Assembly: GCF_028736175.1 (NCBI RefSeq)
Contig: NZ_CP117880.1
Coordinates: forward strand, 186,001-250,000
DNA from: Sphingobacterium oryzagri
GTDB lineage: Bacteria; Bacteroidota; Bacteroidia; Sphingobacteriales; Sphingobacteriaceae
Direction of reading: 5' to 3'
DNA length: 64,000 nucleotides
In this document: positions 16,622-25,835 of the stretch, one piece after another
How the letters are laid out: each line of letters begins with the position of its first letter
Numbering within the stretch: position 1 is the stretch's first letter
Translations under genes and position numbers: made by a program
The notes under the pieces: generated by a model
Seen by the model: only the letters and a program-made list of their open reading frames with translations
The model's database searches: none
What the model was told of the DNA's origin: nothing

Positions 16622-17452
16622 ATGAAGCGAGAAGTTGAATTAGTCGTTATTTCCGATGTGCATCTCGGAACGTACGGATGCCGCTCTGAAGAGCTGCTAA
16701 AGTACCTGTCGTCTATCAATCCACGAAAACTTATTTTAAACGGCGATATCATTGATATCTGGCAATTTCGGAAAAGCTATTTTCCGGAATCGCATTTGCG
16801 CGTGTTGAAATATATTCTGGATCTGGCGTATGAAGACTGTGAGGTGACTTATATCACCGGCAATCATGACGAGATGTTGCGTAAATTTGGTAAGATGCAA
16901 TTTGGAAATATTACGTTGACCAACCGTTTGTTGTTGGACTTGGATGGGAAAAAGAACTGGATTTTTCATGGTGATGTTTTTGATGCTTCTATACAGCATA
17001 CCAAATGGTTAGCTAAGCTGGGTGGCTGGGGCTATGATCGCTTGATTCAATTGAATAATGTCTTCAACTGGGGCTTGACCAAGTTAGGAAGAGAAAAGTA
17101 CTCGCTATCCAAACAGATTAAAAATTCGGTAAAAAAGGCCGTCAAATTTATTTCAGATTTTGAAGATACCGCCTCACACCTGGCTATTGAAAATCGGTAC
17201 GATTATGTGATCTGCGGACACATACACCAGCCTCAAATACGGAAGGTGGAAAGCAAAAAAGGTTCCTGCATATACATGAATTCGGGCGATTGGATCGAAA
17301 ACCTAACCGCTTTGGAATATAATCGCGGCGCGTGGACGATGTTTTCTTACGAAGAGCAAAAAGCATCGTTAGAACATTTGCCCACCGAAGCGATAAAGTT
17401 TAGACAAAACCTGGATGAACTGCTTCAAAATATCATCAAAGGAACCGTTTAA
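16622..17452 (+). CDS. LpxH-like metallophosphoesterase (UDP-2,3-diacylglucosamine diphosphatase family)
   Basis: 276 residues, no signal peptide. Metal ligands are D12 and H14 (SDVHLG), D42 (NGDIID), N81/H82 (GNHDE), H116 (FHGD), H200 and H202 (GHIHQP). The HGD-VFD motif, the long middle insert and the size match the LpxH/LpxH2-like group that removes UMP from UDP-2,3-diacylglucosamine in lipid A synthesis at the inner membrane. Many Bacteroidota carry more than one homologue, so lipid A function is probable but not certain. Its end overlaps the converging FMN reductase by four bases. Confidence 0.82.
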   Translation: MKREVELVVISDVHLGTYGCRSEELLKYLSSINPRKLILNGDIIDIWQFRKSYFPESHLRVLKYILDLAYEDCEVTYITGNHDEMLRKFGKMQFGNITLTNRLLLDLDGKKNWIFHGDVFDASIQHTKWLAKLGGWGYDRLIQLNNVFNWGLTKLGREKYSLSKQIKNSVKKAVKFISDFEDTASHLAIENRYDYVICGHIHQPQIRKVESKKGSCIYMNSGDWIENLTALEYNRGAWTMFSYEEQKASLEHLPTEAIKFRQNLDELLQNIIKGTV

Positions 17453-17970
17453 AAACGTATAATTTCTTCGAGCTGTTCCTGCAAGAATTTACGGGTCTGT
17501 TCTTCTTTGATTTCGCCCTGTTCGTCAAGCTCGTCCTGCACCTTGGGCAGGTGTATTTTGAGTGGCAATACGTGCATCCGTAGATAGTTGCATACACCCG
17601 TAAAATGGTCTACGCCGCGGATGTTGCCATACTTGCCGGTTGATAAGCCGACCAGGGCAACCTTCTTGCGGTAAAATGAGGCCGGAAAAGCACAGGCATC
17701 TACAAAAACCTTCAGTATTCCCGGGAAACTACCGTTGTATTCCGGAATCACGAAAATAAATTTTTTAGCCTGAGACACCAGCGCCTGTATCGGCTCGAAA
17801 GCCGGGCTGCGTTTTCCATATAAGTCTGACGCACTGATGTCTGCGGGCAGCTCGTCCAATGATAAAATTTGCCAATTTTCGCCCTTGCGTTCAAGCTCTT
17901 TTTGATAATATCGAGCAATTTTTAACGAGTTGCTACGTTCCCTGTTTGTTCCCGATATAATTAGATTCAT
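17449..17970 (-). CDS. NADPH-dependent FMN reductase family protein
   Basis: 173 residues, a flavodoxin-like fold. NLIISGTNRERSNSLKIA is the FMN phosphate loop, FVIPEYNGSFPGILKVFVDA the second conserved segment (PEYNGS), and ALVGLSTGKYGNIRG the third. It transfers hydride from NAD(P)H to flavin or quinone substrates in the cytoplasm. Single gene, converging with the LpxH-like gene. The physiological acceptor is unknown. Confidence 0.9.
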   Translation of the reverse strand: MNLIISGTNRERSNSLKIARYYQKELERKGENWQILSLDELPADISASDLYGKRSPAFEPIQALVSQAKKFIFVIPEYNGSFPGILKVFVDACAFPASFYRKKVALVGLSTGKYGNIRGVDHFTGVCNYLRMHVLPLKIHLPKVQDELDEQGEIKEEQTRKFLQEQLEEIIRF

Positions 17971-18187
17971 GCGAATAGTTCTGTTACAAAAAGCTCCAAA
18001 ATCTTTGTAAAGTGATAACGCTATTTTTCGTATCTTAGCAACCTTAGCCTGTGGTTAAGAGCTTTTGCCAAAAATACTAATTTTAACATCATTTAAGCAT
18101 TTCTTCGTAGGAGGAATGTAAATTTGCGTTAATTTTGGGAAAGATCTATATCATCGGCGTTTAGGTTTTAGAAAGGATTTCAATCTC

Positions 18188-18985
18188 ATGGGAAAAATTA
18201 TAGCAATTGCTAATCAAAAAGGTGGTGTCGGAAAAACAACAACTTCGATTAATTTGGCGGCTAGTTTAGCCGTTTTGGAGCATAAGACGTTGTTGGTAGA
18301 TGCAGATCCGCAAGCGAACTCTACATCGGGTATTGGCTTTGATCCTCGTGGCATTAAGGCTAGCGTATACGAATGCCTGGTGAATGATCTGGATCCGCGC
18401 GAAGCGATACAACACACGGATACGCCAAATTTAGATTTGCTTCCGGCACATATAGACCTGGTGGGGGCGGAGATTGAAATGATCAATATGCACGAGCGCG
18501 AGTTCAAAATGCTGAAAATGTTGCAAGAAATAAAGGATGATTACGACTTTATCATTGTGGATTGTTCGCCATCGCTTGGACTCATCACGATCAATGCATT
18601 GACGGCTTCAGATTCGGTCATTATCCCGGTGCAATGTGAGTACTTCGCATTGGAAGGGCTAGGCAAATTATTGAATACCATCAAAATCGTGCAGACACGC
18701 TTAAATACCAATTTGGAAATAGAAGGTATATTACTGACGATGTATGATGTGCGTCTTCGTCTGTCTAATCAGGTGGTAGATGAGGTGCGTACGCATTTCA
18801 GTGAGTTAGTATTTGACACCATTATTCAACGAAATACACGGCTGAGCGAAGCGCCAAGCTTCGGTATATCCGTGATCATGCACGACGCTTCTTGCAAAGG
18901 CGCCGTCAATTACTTGAATTTGGCGCGTGAGATCTTGCAAAAGAATGGCTTAGTTACAGAAAATACGCAAACAGCAACAGTATAA
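18188..18985 (+). CDS. parA: chromosome-partitioning ATPase ParA (Soj)
   Basis: 265 residues, the size of chromosomal Soj. Deviant Walker A ANQKGGVGKTTTSIN (K11, K16), DADPQANST, and Walker B-type FIIVDCSPSLG, with the CEYFALEGLGKLL segment conserved in chromosomal ParA. It forms an ATP-dependent gradient on the nucleoid that segregates origins through ParB. parB starts one base after its stop. The preceding 217 bases hold no clear consensus promoter. Confidence 0.97.
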   Translation: MGKIIAIANQKGGVGKTTTSINLAASLAVLEHKTLLVDADPQANSTSGIGFDPRGIKASVYECLVNDLDPREAIQHTDTPNLDLLPAHIDLVGAEIEMINMHEREFKMLKMLQEIKDDYDFIIVDCSPSLGLITINALTASDSVIIPVQCEYFALEGLGKLLNTIKIVQTRLNTNLEIEGILLTMYDVRLRLSNQVVDEVRTHFSELVFDTIIQRNTRLSEAPSFGISVIMHDASCKGAVNYLNLAREILQKNGLVTENTQTATV

Positions 18986-18986
18986 G

Positions 18987-19904
18987 ATGGCATTACAGAG
19001 AAAAACAGGGTTAGGGAAGGGACTTGGTGCCTTATTGCAGAGTGAAAATGTGCAGATGCCTCAGCATGTAAGTGAAACCAATGCGGTGTCCAAAGATCAT
19101 GCAGGCGGAGCTGCGGGCAGCATTAATTTTATAAAAATTGATCAAATAGCGGTCAATCCTTTTCAACCGCGTACCGATTTTGATGAGCAAGCGCTTAAAG
19201 AGCTGGCAGAATCTATTACAACGCAAGGACTGATCCAGCCCATTACGGTGAGACAGCTCGGTAAAAGCGAATATCAGCTGATCAGTGGAGAGCGTCGTTT
19301 ACGCGCATCTAAACTCGCTGGTGTAGATGCTATACCTGCCTATGTACGTACGGCCAACGATCAACAAATGTTGGAGATGGCTCTGATCGAAAATATTCAA
19401 CGCGAAAACCTCAATGCGATCGAGGTCGCGCTGAGCTTTCAGCGGATGATAGAAGAGTGTAACCTTAAACAAGAGCAGCTCGGTGAGCGTGTCAGTAAAA
19501 ATCGTTCCACGGTAACCAACTACCTGCGTTTACTAAAATTACCACCGGCCATTCAAGCGGGTATTCGTGATGGCGAGATATCCATGGGCCACGCACGTGC
19601 GCTGATCAATGTGGGTGAGGTGGATAAGCAGCTGTATGTTTACCAGGAAATTGTTGATAAAGGGCTTTCTGTTCGGATGACGGAGATTTTGGTGCGTAAT
19701 ATTCAGCAACAAAGCAAACCACAGAAGGCGCCGGTAGGTAAGCAGCTCGATTTTCAGTATCAAAAAATAGAAGATGATCTTGCCTCCAGGTTTTCGACGC
19801 GCGTGCGCTTAAACCTGAAAAATAGCAAAGGCAAAGGTGCTATCGAGATTCCATTTGATAGTGAAGATGATTTAAGTCGTATTCTGGAATTATTGGATTG
19901 GTAA
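18987..19904 (+). CDS. parB: chromosome-partitioning protein ParB (Spo0J)
   Basis: 305 residues. ParB/Srx domain with the CTP-binding motif GERRLRASKLAG and the ENIQRENLNAIE box, then a helix-turn-helix (ERVSKNRSTVTNYLRLLKLP) that binds parS, and a short C-terminal dimer domain ending LSRILELLDW. It loads as a CTP clamp at parS near the origin. The N-terminus KTGLGKGLGALL is the ParA-stimulating segment. Operon with parA; stop overlaps the next gene by one base. No good parS was found in the window. Confidence 0.96.
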   Translation: MALQRKTGLGKGLGALLQSENVQMPQHVSETNAVSKDHAGGAAGSINFIKIDQIAVNPFQPRTDFDEQALKELAESITTQGLIQPITVRQLGKSEYQLISGERRLRASKLAGVDAIPAYVRTANDQQMLEMALIENIQRENLNAIEVALSFQRMIEECNLKQEQLGERVSKNRSTVTNYLRLLKLPPAIQAGIRDGEISMGHARALINVGEVDKQLYVYQEIVDKGLSVRMTEILVRNIQQQSKPQKAPVGKQLDFQYQKIEDDLASRFSTRVRLNLKNSKGKGAIEIPFDSEDDLSRILELLDW

Positions 19905-20650
19905 TGCGGTATTTTTTTACAGCGTTTATGGTGTGGTGTAGCTTCTGTGTTACGCAGGCGCAACAGCAAGATACGACAGGAACAGCTGTTTTGAAGGATA
20001 AATTGGCTGTAGCGGATTCCGTTGCCGCGGCACAGGACACCGTGAAGGCGGAAGAAACCCGTAAGGAACGAAGAGAACGCGAGCGTGCGCAAAAAGAACA
20101 CGATAAGTATTATTATAAAGGGATTAAAAAGGATTCCGCGCGACTGGAGATAGAGCACGTTTCGCGCGTGGCATGGAAGCGCTCGCTGATTTTGCCCGGA
20201 TGGGGACAATATACCAATAAAGGCCTCTGGTGGGTAAAAGTACCGATTATCTATGGTGGCTTGGTTTCGGGGTATTTGATCTTCGATTACTGGCAATGGT
20301 ATTATAGAAAGTTTTTAGATGAGCTGGCTGCTCGTATTGAAGCTGGCGTACCGGGAGAAGCTATTGATCAAGATTTACGCGGTTATAATACGATGGAAGG
20401 GCTGATTGCGCAGAAGGATTACGGGCGTCGAAACCGCGATTTAACCGTATTGATTACCGTGGGCTTTTGGGGATTGAATGCTATTGAAGCGTATGTGGAT
20501 TCGATGTTGCGGAATCGCTGGAATATTGGACAGGACATGACGATGAAAATAAGTCCGACGTTTATGCCTACTATCGGTACCAGTAATAACAGCATGTTTG
20601 CCGGATACACGATAACGCCAGGCATTAAGCTAACCATGAATATAAACTAA
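19904..20650 (+). CDS. DUF5683-domain membrane protein downstream of parB
   Basis: 248 residues. Signal peptide (MRYFFTAFMVWCSFCVTQA), a charged Lys/Arg/Glu-rich segment (about 45-70), then the DUF5683 domain with WKRSLILPGWGQYTNKGLWW, a membrane span (VPIIYGGLVSGYLIFDYW) and a second span near TVGFWGLNAIEAYVDSML. The PGxGQ motif is typical. Function unknown; the gene commonly follows parAB in Bacteroidota. The ATG at 19904 overlaps the parB stop (TAATG); a TTG two codons earlier is less likely. Confidence 0.88.
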   Translation: MRYFFTAFMVWCSFCVTQAQQQDTTGTAVLKDKLAVADSVAAAQDTVKAEETRKERRERERAQKEHDKYYYKGIKKDSARLEIEHVSRVAWKRSLILPGWGQYTNKGLWWVKVPIIYGGLVSGYLIFDYWQWYYRKFLDELAARIEAGVPGEAIDQDLRGYNTMEGLIAQKDYGRRNRDLTVLITVGFWGLNAIEAYVDSMLRNRWNIGQDMTMKISPTFMPTIGTSNNSMFAGYTITPGIKLTMNIN

Positions 20651-20785
20651 TCAGCGCTTATGCCTTATGGAACAAATGTTTTGATCCAGAAGCAGGAGCG
20701 CGTAAAAAAGAAGATATTTACGAGCCAGTCTATATGATAAAGCCTTTAGCGTATGGATTACTCAGCAACTACTAATAAATAATAG

Positions 20786-21526
20786 ATGAAAATAGTACTC
20801 TTAGGGTATGGAAAAATGGGCCAGCAAATTGAAAAATTTGCGTTAACGCGTGGTCACGAAATCCAGCTCATTGTCGATAGCAACAACCGGGCGTCTATCG
20901 TTGCGGCAGATTTAGCCGATGCTGACGTAGCGATCGACTTTAGCGAACCCGCAGCAGCTATCGAGAATATCAGTTTATGTTTTGAAGCTAACCTCCCTAT
21001 CGTCGTCGGAACGACCGGTTGGTACGAGCATCTCGAAGAGATTAAATCCGTTTGTCTGGAAGCGGAACAGTCCTTGCTTTATGGATCTAATTTTAGTATT
21101 GGCGTGAATGTCTTTTTCCACGTGAATCGTTTGTTGGCAAAGGCGATGAGCCCGTACAAGCAATACGATGTTCAGGTTGAAGAAATCCATCACATCCATA
21201 AGTTAGATTCGCCGAGTGGTACGGCTATTACGATTGCCGAAGGCATTATTGATGGTGTTGAAGAAAAGACTAAGTGGATCAATAATTTAATTGGCGAAGG
21301 AGAAGAAATCATTCCGAAGCCTGAAGAGTTATTGATTGAAAGTCATCGCCTGGAGGAAGTGCCGGGTACGCATACCGTGCTTTACAGTTCCGAAGTAGAC
21401 CAGCTGGAATTTAAACATACAGCGCATAGCCGGGCCGGATTTGCACTTGGCGCGGTGATCGCGGCAGAATGGCTGCATGGAAAAAAAGGCTTCTATCAGG
21501 TCACCGAGATGTTTGCTTTTTCGTAG
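20786..21526 (+). CDS. dapB: 4-hydroxy-tetrahydrodipicolinate reductase DapB
   Basis: 246 residues. Nucleotide-binding GYGKMGQQIE, then VGTTGWYEH, SNFSIGVNVFFHVN, and the catalytic/substrate segment EIHHIHKLDSPSGTA. It reduces the DapA product to tetrahydrodipicolinate in the lysine and meso-diaminopimelate pathway, feeding peptidoglycan synthesis. It sits between the parAB-DUF5683 genes and the signal peptidases, and may be part of the same transcript, though a 135-base gap precedes it. Confidence 0.96.
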   Translation: MKIVLLGYGKMGQQIEKFALTRGHEIQLIVDSNNRASIVAADLADADVAIDFSEPAAAIENISLCFEANLPIVVGTTGWYEHLEEIKSVCLEAEQSLLYGSNFSIGVNVFFHVNRLLAKAMSPYKQYDVQVEEIHHIHKLDSPSGTAITIAEGIIDGVEEKTKWINNLIGEGEEIIPKPEELLIESHRLEEVPGTHTVLYSSEVDQLEFKHTAHSRAGFALGAVIAAEWLHGKKGFYQVTEMFAFS

Positions 21527-21604
21527 TGCATAGTAAGAATGGACGAGGGAGCGTAACTGATTTTTGACGTTAGACGTTCTTATTTTAACTTTTTAATTCA
21601 ACAT

Positions 21605-23107
21605 ATGTGGTATATCATTTTTACAGCATGCACCATAGCGGCTCTTTACGGGCTGTGGTTGCTGTATAAAAAGGCTGGTAAGCAAGGATGGGAGGCTATT
21701 GTTCCTTTCTACCGTGAATACGTTATGGCGCAACTAACTGCGCGACCGACATGGTGGGTAGTACTGTTGATTGTGCCTATTGTCAATATCTTTATCTTTT
21801 ACGGCCTTTACCTGGATTTACTGAAAAGTTTTGGCAAACGTCGGTTTTGGGAGACGGCCGTAGCGATTTTGTTGCCCTTTATTTTTCTGCCGTTATGGGG
21901 GCGTGATCCTGCTGTGAAATATTTAGGTGCGGCCAATACGGATGAATTTCAAAAGAAATATCCTTACCGGAAAACCGTCGCTCGTGAATGGGCAGATGCG
22001 ATTATATTTGCCACGGTGGCCGCGACGCTTATCCGTGGTTTTTTATTGGAAGCCTACATGATCCCGACAGGATCAATGGAGCGTACGCTACTTATCGGCG
22101 ATTTTCTTTTTGTTAGCAAACTGAATTACGGTCCGCGAGTTCCTATGACGCCACTTGCCTTTCCTTTTGCACATCACACCATGCCGATCACCGGTGGTAA
22201 AGCTTATTCCGAGTTAATTCAACTTCCTTACAAACGCTTGCCGGGTTTTCAATCCATCGAGCGCAACGATGTTGTCGTCTTCAATTTCCCGGCAGGTGAT
22301 ACGGTGATTTTGGAACATCAAGATCGAACCTATGCTGATATTGTAAGGTATATGGGTAAAGAAGCTGTGCATAATCAGTTTACGGTGGTCACGCGACCTA
22401 TCGACAAACGCGAGAATTATATTAAGCGCTGCGTGGGGCTGCCGGGCGATGTGATATCGATGGAAAATGCGCGATTGATCGTGAATGGTGAAGATGGCTT
22501 TGTTCCGCCCGAAATGCAGATGGATTATTACGTGTATACCGATCAGATGGGACTGGATCCCTTAGAAATGAAAAGATTGCGTTTGGAATACGGCCCGACC
22601 GACCAGCCCAACATCTTTAGAGTGTTTATGACCGCGGATGAAGCCGAATTGGTAAAAACCTGGAAAAATGTACAGTCGGTCGAGATTGGTATATATGATA
22701 AAGCCGACACGCTGAATGTAACCTACCCATACAATAAGCATTACAAATGGAACTTCGATAATTTTGGACCGATTACGATCCCGGCTAAAGGCTGGACCGT
22801 TGCCCTGGATTCGCTTACGGTGCCGATGTACGCGCGCGCTATACGCGATTATGAGCACAATACGCTGGAGAAAAAAGCTGATGGCTATTACATCAATGGG
22901 CAGAAAGCGGTCAATTACACCTTTAAGCAAAACTATTATTGGATGATGGGCGACAATCGTCACAATTCATTAGACTCGCGCGCTTGGGGATTTGTGCCGG
23001 AAGATCATATCGTCGGAAAGGCGCTGTTTACTTGGTTGAGTTACGATAAAGACGGAAGTTTCCTGTCTACGATTCGCTGGAATCGTATTTTTAAGGGAAT
23101 TAAGTAG
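21605..23107 (+). CDS. lepB: signal peptidase I, first tandem copy
   Basis: 500 residues, long for LepB. Residues 1-120 are an N-terminal module with several membrane segments (DUF5684-like: KKAGKQGWEAIVPFYREY). The peptidase begins near 130: YMIPTGSMERTL with nucleophile S157, general base K274 in YIKRCVGLPGD, and GDNRHNSLDSR near the end. The insertion between residues 228 and 265, before the Lys motif, is about 26 residues longer than in the neighbouring copy. It removes signal peptides at the outer face of the inner membrane. Confidence 0.95.
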   Translation: MWYIIFTACTIAALYGLWLLYKKAGKQGWEAIVPFYREYVMAQLTARPTWWVVLLIVPIVNIFIFYGLYLDLLKSFGKRRFWETAVAILLPFIFLPLWGRDPAVKYLGAANTDEFQKKYPYRKTVAREWADAIIFATVAATLIRGFLLEAYMIPTGSMERTLLIGDFLFVSKLNYGPRVPMTPLAFPFAHHTMPITGGKAYSELIQLPYKRLPGFQSIERNDVVVFNFPAGDTVILEHQDRTYADIVRYMGKEAVHNQFTVVTRPIDKRENYIKRCVGLPGDVISMENARLIVNGEDGFVPPEMQMDYYVYTDQMGLDPLEMKRLRLEYGPTDQPNIFRVFMTADEAELVKTWKNVQSVEIGIYDKADTLNVTYPYNKHYKWNFDNFGPITIPAKGWTVALDSLTVPMYARAIRDYEHNTLEKKADGYYINGQKAVNYTFKQNYYWMMGDNRHNSLDSRAWGFVPEDHIVGKALFTWLSYDKDGSFLSTIRWNRIFKGIK

Positions 23108-23352
23108 TTGTCGATGCGCTTTGGCGCGATGGACCTCGCAGGCGGCTAGCTAACGTTGTTCTGAGCGTTGCGCAAGCAAGGCCTTGAGCAGCTTGCATCT
23201 GCCGAAGATTTGTCAGGAAGATCTAAGAGATGGTCTTTGCGATGGCGCTAGGAAATGACAGATCGGCAACGTTTGCCGCAAGTGTAGACGGTTGTTGTAC
23301 ACCGCGCAAGTTTGGTTTCGATCATTCCGGCGGTAGTATTTTTTTACTTTTT

Positions 23353-23360
23353 TAATTTTG
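23353..23360 (+). promoter_or_regulatory. -7 promoter element before the second lepB
   Basis: TAATTTTG matches TAnnTTTG, 12 bases before the ATG. It is followed by ACGTT; the first copy has a near match (GATTTTTG, then ACGTT) at 21559-21571. No good upstream TTTG was seen. Confidence 0.4.
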
Positions 23361-23372
23361 ACGTTTTAAATC

Positions 23373-24800
23373 ATGTGGTATACCTTTTTTGCAGTATGGA
23401 TCGTTGGCAGCCTCTACGGGTTGTGGTTGTTGTTTAGGAAAGCGGGCAAAGAAGGTTGGGAGGCTATCGTCCCTTTTTACCGCGAGTATGTCATGGCTCA
23501 GCTTACGGCACGACCTACCTGGTGGGTATTGTTGTTGATCGTTCCTATTGTCAATATTTTTGTTTTCTACGGCCTGTATCTTGATCTTTTAAAAGGATTC
23601 GGAAAACGCCGCTTTTGGGAAACGATGGTGGCTATATTACTTCCGTTTATTTTCCTGCCGTTGTGGGGGCATGATCCTAACGTGAAATACTTGGGCCAAG
23701 CTAACACCGAAAGCTTCCGTAAACAGTATCCCTATCAAAAATCCACTGTACGCGAATGGGCAGATGCCATTTTATTTGCCACGGTAGCTGCCACGTTGAT
23801 TCGTGGATTTCTTTTGGAAGCTTACATGATTCCGACAGGCTCCATGGAGCGCCGTTTGTTGGTTGGTGATTTTCTTTTTGTTAGCAAACTGAATTACGGT
23901 CCGCGCATTCCGATGACGCCGCTTGCTTTTCCATTCGCGCATCATACGATGCCCGTTACAGGCGGCAAAGCTTATTCGGAATTGATTCATCTTTCTTATC
24001 ATCGCTTACCGGGATTTCAAGCATTGAAGCGCAATGATGTGGTGGTGTTTAACCTGCCTACGGAGGCAGATGCGCCCTATAACCGGCCTGTTGATAAGCG
24101 AGAAAACTACATCAAACGTGCGGTAGGCATTCCTGGAGATAAAGTAGAAATGGAAGAAGGAGTGCTTCATATCAATAACCAGGCGCCATACGATTCAGAC
24201 GATCTGCAACAAGGATATTTGGTTTATACCGACGGATCAGGCCTTGATGTGAAGCGTTTGCTGGATAAAAGGATTGAATACGCCAGCGATCCTGCTAATG
24301 GACTTCCATTTGCCGAGCCCTATTTAATTTATGTTACGAAAGACGAGATTGACGAGATAAAGCAATGGACAAATGTAAAATCGGTACTTCCATACGATAA
24401 TGCCGGTTCTGCTTTTCCACATGATAACATGACGCGCAAATGGGATTTTCATAATTTCGGACCTTTTGTGGTTCCAAAACAGGGAGATGAAGTGATCATC
24501 GATAAGGAAAGTTTGCCGCTCTACCGACGTATTGTAAGCATTTATGAAGGAAATACGCTCGAAGAGCGGGCGGATGGTATTTATATCAACGGAATCAAAA
24601 CCAACACCTACACCATCAAAATGAATTACTACTGGATGATGGGAGATAATCGTGATAATTCGGCTGATTCCAGGGAATTTGGCTTTGTGCCGGAAGATCA
24701 TATCGTAGGAAAGGCCTTGTTTACCTGGATGAGCTACGATAAAGATGGTAGCTTCCTGAGTAAGATTCGGTGGGAACGTATATTTAAAGGAATTAAATAG
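23373..24800 (+). CDS. lepB: signal peptidase I, second tandem copy
   Basis: 475 residues, a close paralogue of the previous gene. The first 220 residues are nearly the same, including the membrane module and S157 in YMIPTGSMERRL; the general base is K248 in YIKRAVGIPGD, and GDNRDNSADSR closes the active site. The middle and the cap domain differ most. Both copies keep all catalytic residues, so both should be active, perhaps on different precursors. The 265-base gap between them is unusually G+C-rich and holds no gene that I can see. Confidence 0.95.
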   Translation: MWYTFFAVWIVGSLYGLWLLFRKAGKEGWEAIVPFYREYVMAQLTARPTWWVLLLIVPIVNIFVFYGLYLDLLKGFGKRRFWETMVAILLPFIFLPLWGHDPNVKYLGQANTESFRKQYPYQKSTVREWADAILFATVAATLIRGFLLEAYMIPTGSMERRLLVGDFLFVSKLNYGPRIPMTPLAFPFAHHTMPVTGGKAYSELIHLSYHRLPGFQALKRNDVVVFNLPTEADAPYNRPVDKRENYIKRAVGIPGDKVEMEEGVLHINNQAPYDSDDLQQGYLVYTDGSGLDVKRLLDKRIEYASDPANGLPFAEPYLIYVTKDEIDEIKQWTNVKSVLPYDNAGSAFPHDNMTRKWDFHNFGPFVVPKQGDEVIIDKESLPLYRRIVSIYEGNTLEERADGIYINGIKTNTYTIKMNYYWMMGDNRDNSADSREFGFVPEDHIVGKALFTWMSYDKDGSFLSKIRWERIFKGIK

Positions 24801-24853
24801 GATCTTTCATCGTGCCGTGCGCTGGAAAAGGCACGTTTTTACGCAATTGATAT

Positions 24854-24910
24854 AGCTATTCGAGCGGTAGTATCGGCATGAAAAGTGCCGCTGCTACCGC
24901 TCGAATAGTT
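24854..24910 (+). terminator. long hairpin between convergent lepB and pdxJ
   Basis: CTATTCGAGCGGTAG (24856-24870) and CTACCGCTCGAATAG (24894-24908) are perfect reverse complements; an inner CGGCA/TGCCG stem closes a seven-base loop. It ends two bases from the pdxJ stop codon. No T run follows on either side, so its role as a two-way terminator is inferred. Confidence 0.55.
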
Positions 24911-24912
24911 TA

Positions 24913-25632
24913 CTAAGCTTTTAACGCGGCCAAATACCGTTTAACGGTTTCTTCCAACCCGAGATATAAGGCGTCGGCGATCAACGCATGACCGATGCTC
25001 ACCTCCAGTAAGCCTGGTATATGTGTGTTAAAATATGCGAGATTATTCAAGTCGAGATCGTGTCCCGCGTTTAAGCCTAATCCCACATCTGCTGCTTTTT
25101 TTGCCGCCTTAAAATACGGCGCAATTGCTTTTTCATTATCGAAGCCAAATTCGGCCGCATAAGCTTCGGTATACAGTTCGATGCGATCTGTTCCGGTTTC
25201 TGCAGCGGCTTCTACCATCTCTTCGTCGGGATCGACAAATATCGATACGCGGATGCCTTGGTCTTGAAATCGTTTCACCATGTCGCGCAGATAGTCGCGG
25301 TGTTTAATGGTGTCCCAACCGTGGTTGGACGTAATCTGGCCCAACGCATCAGGCACCAACGTGACTTGCGTAGGTTTGTTGGCGAGCACCAGCTCCACAA
25401 ATTTCTGCTCCTGGCAGTTTCCTTCAATATTAAATTCTGTCACAATCTCGGCTTTCAGATCATAGACATCTTGATAGCGGATATGACGCTCATCCGGACG
25501 TGGATGTACCGTGATGCCTTCCGCGCCAAAGCGTTCGCAGGCCAATGCTGCTGCCAAAACATTGGGCACATTGCCGCCCCGCGAATTTCTTAGTGTCGCA
25601 ATTTTATTGATATTAACCGATAGCTTTGTCAT
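24913..25632 (-). CDS. pdxJ: pyridoxine 5'-phosphate synthase PdxJ
   Basis: 239 residues, full family length. [19 protein letters not shown] at the N-terminus, then [59 protein letters not shown] and [16 protein letters not shown], all conserved in PdxJ. It condenses 1-deoxyxylulose 5-phosphate and aminoacetone 3-phosphate to make vitamin B6 phosphate. It is divergent from cdaA. Confidence 0.97.
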   Translation of the reverse strand: MTKLSVNINKIATLRNSRGGNVPNVLAAALACERFGAEGITVHPRPDERHIRYQDVYDLKAEIVTEFNIEGNCQEQKFVELVLANKPTQVTLVPDALGQITSNHGWDTIKHRDYLRDMVKRFQDQGIRVSIFVDPDEEMVEAAAETGTDRIELYTEAYAAEFGFDNEKAIAPYFKAAKKAADVGLGLNAGHDLDLNNLAYFNTHIPGLLEVSIGHALIADALYLGLEETVKRYLAALKA

Positions 25633-25658
25633 ATGTATGGGGATGTTTCTCTAAAATA

Positions 25659-25666
25659 CAAACTTA
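25659..25666 (-). promoter_or_regulatory. -7 promoter element of pdxJ
   Basis: On the minus strand this reads TAAGTTTG, an exact TAnnTTTG box 26 bases before the pdxJ start. No TTG is found at the normal spacing. Confidence 0.45.
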
Positions 25667-25835
25667 GATAAATTCAGTTTTATTGTGAAATCCCCAAGCT
25701 CGAAAAGCAGCGCGCACAGCTGTCCTGTTTTTAGCAAGCGTCTGCCATATTGGTTATACGCATGGTGTAAGCGAATTGGCAAAACGCAATGGAAAAGCAA
25801 AAAACTGCGGTAATTTTATTAAATTGCAGCAACGC

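Noticed and set aside
21114..21129. parS-like sequence in dapB (TTTTCCACGTGAATCG), 12 of 16 bases of the consensus
   Set aside because: Four mismatches, it lies inside a conserved coding segment (FFHVNR), and one such partial match in 64 kb is not meaningful without a search.
23108..23372. G+C-rich gap between the lepB copies as a remnant gene
   Set aside because: Neither strand has a reading frame or motif that I could link to a protein; it stays unexplained.
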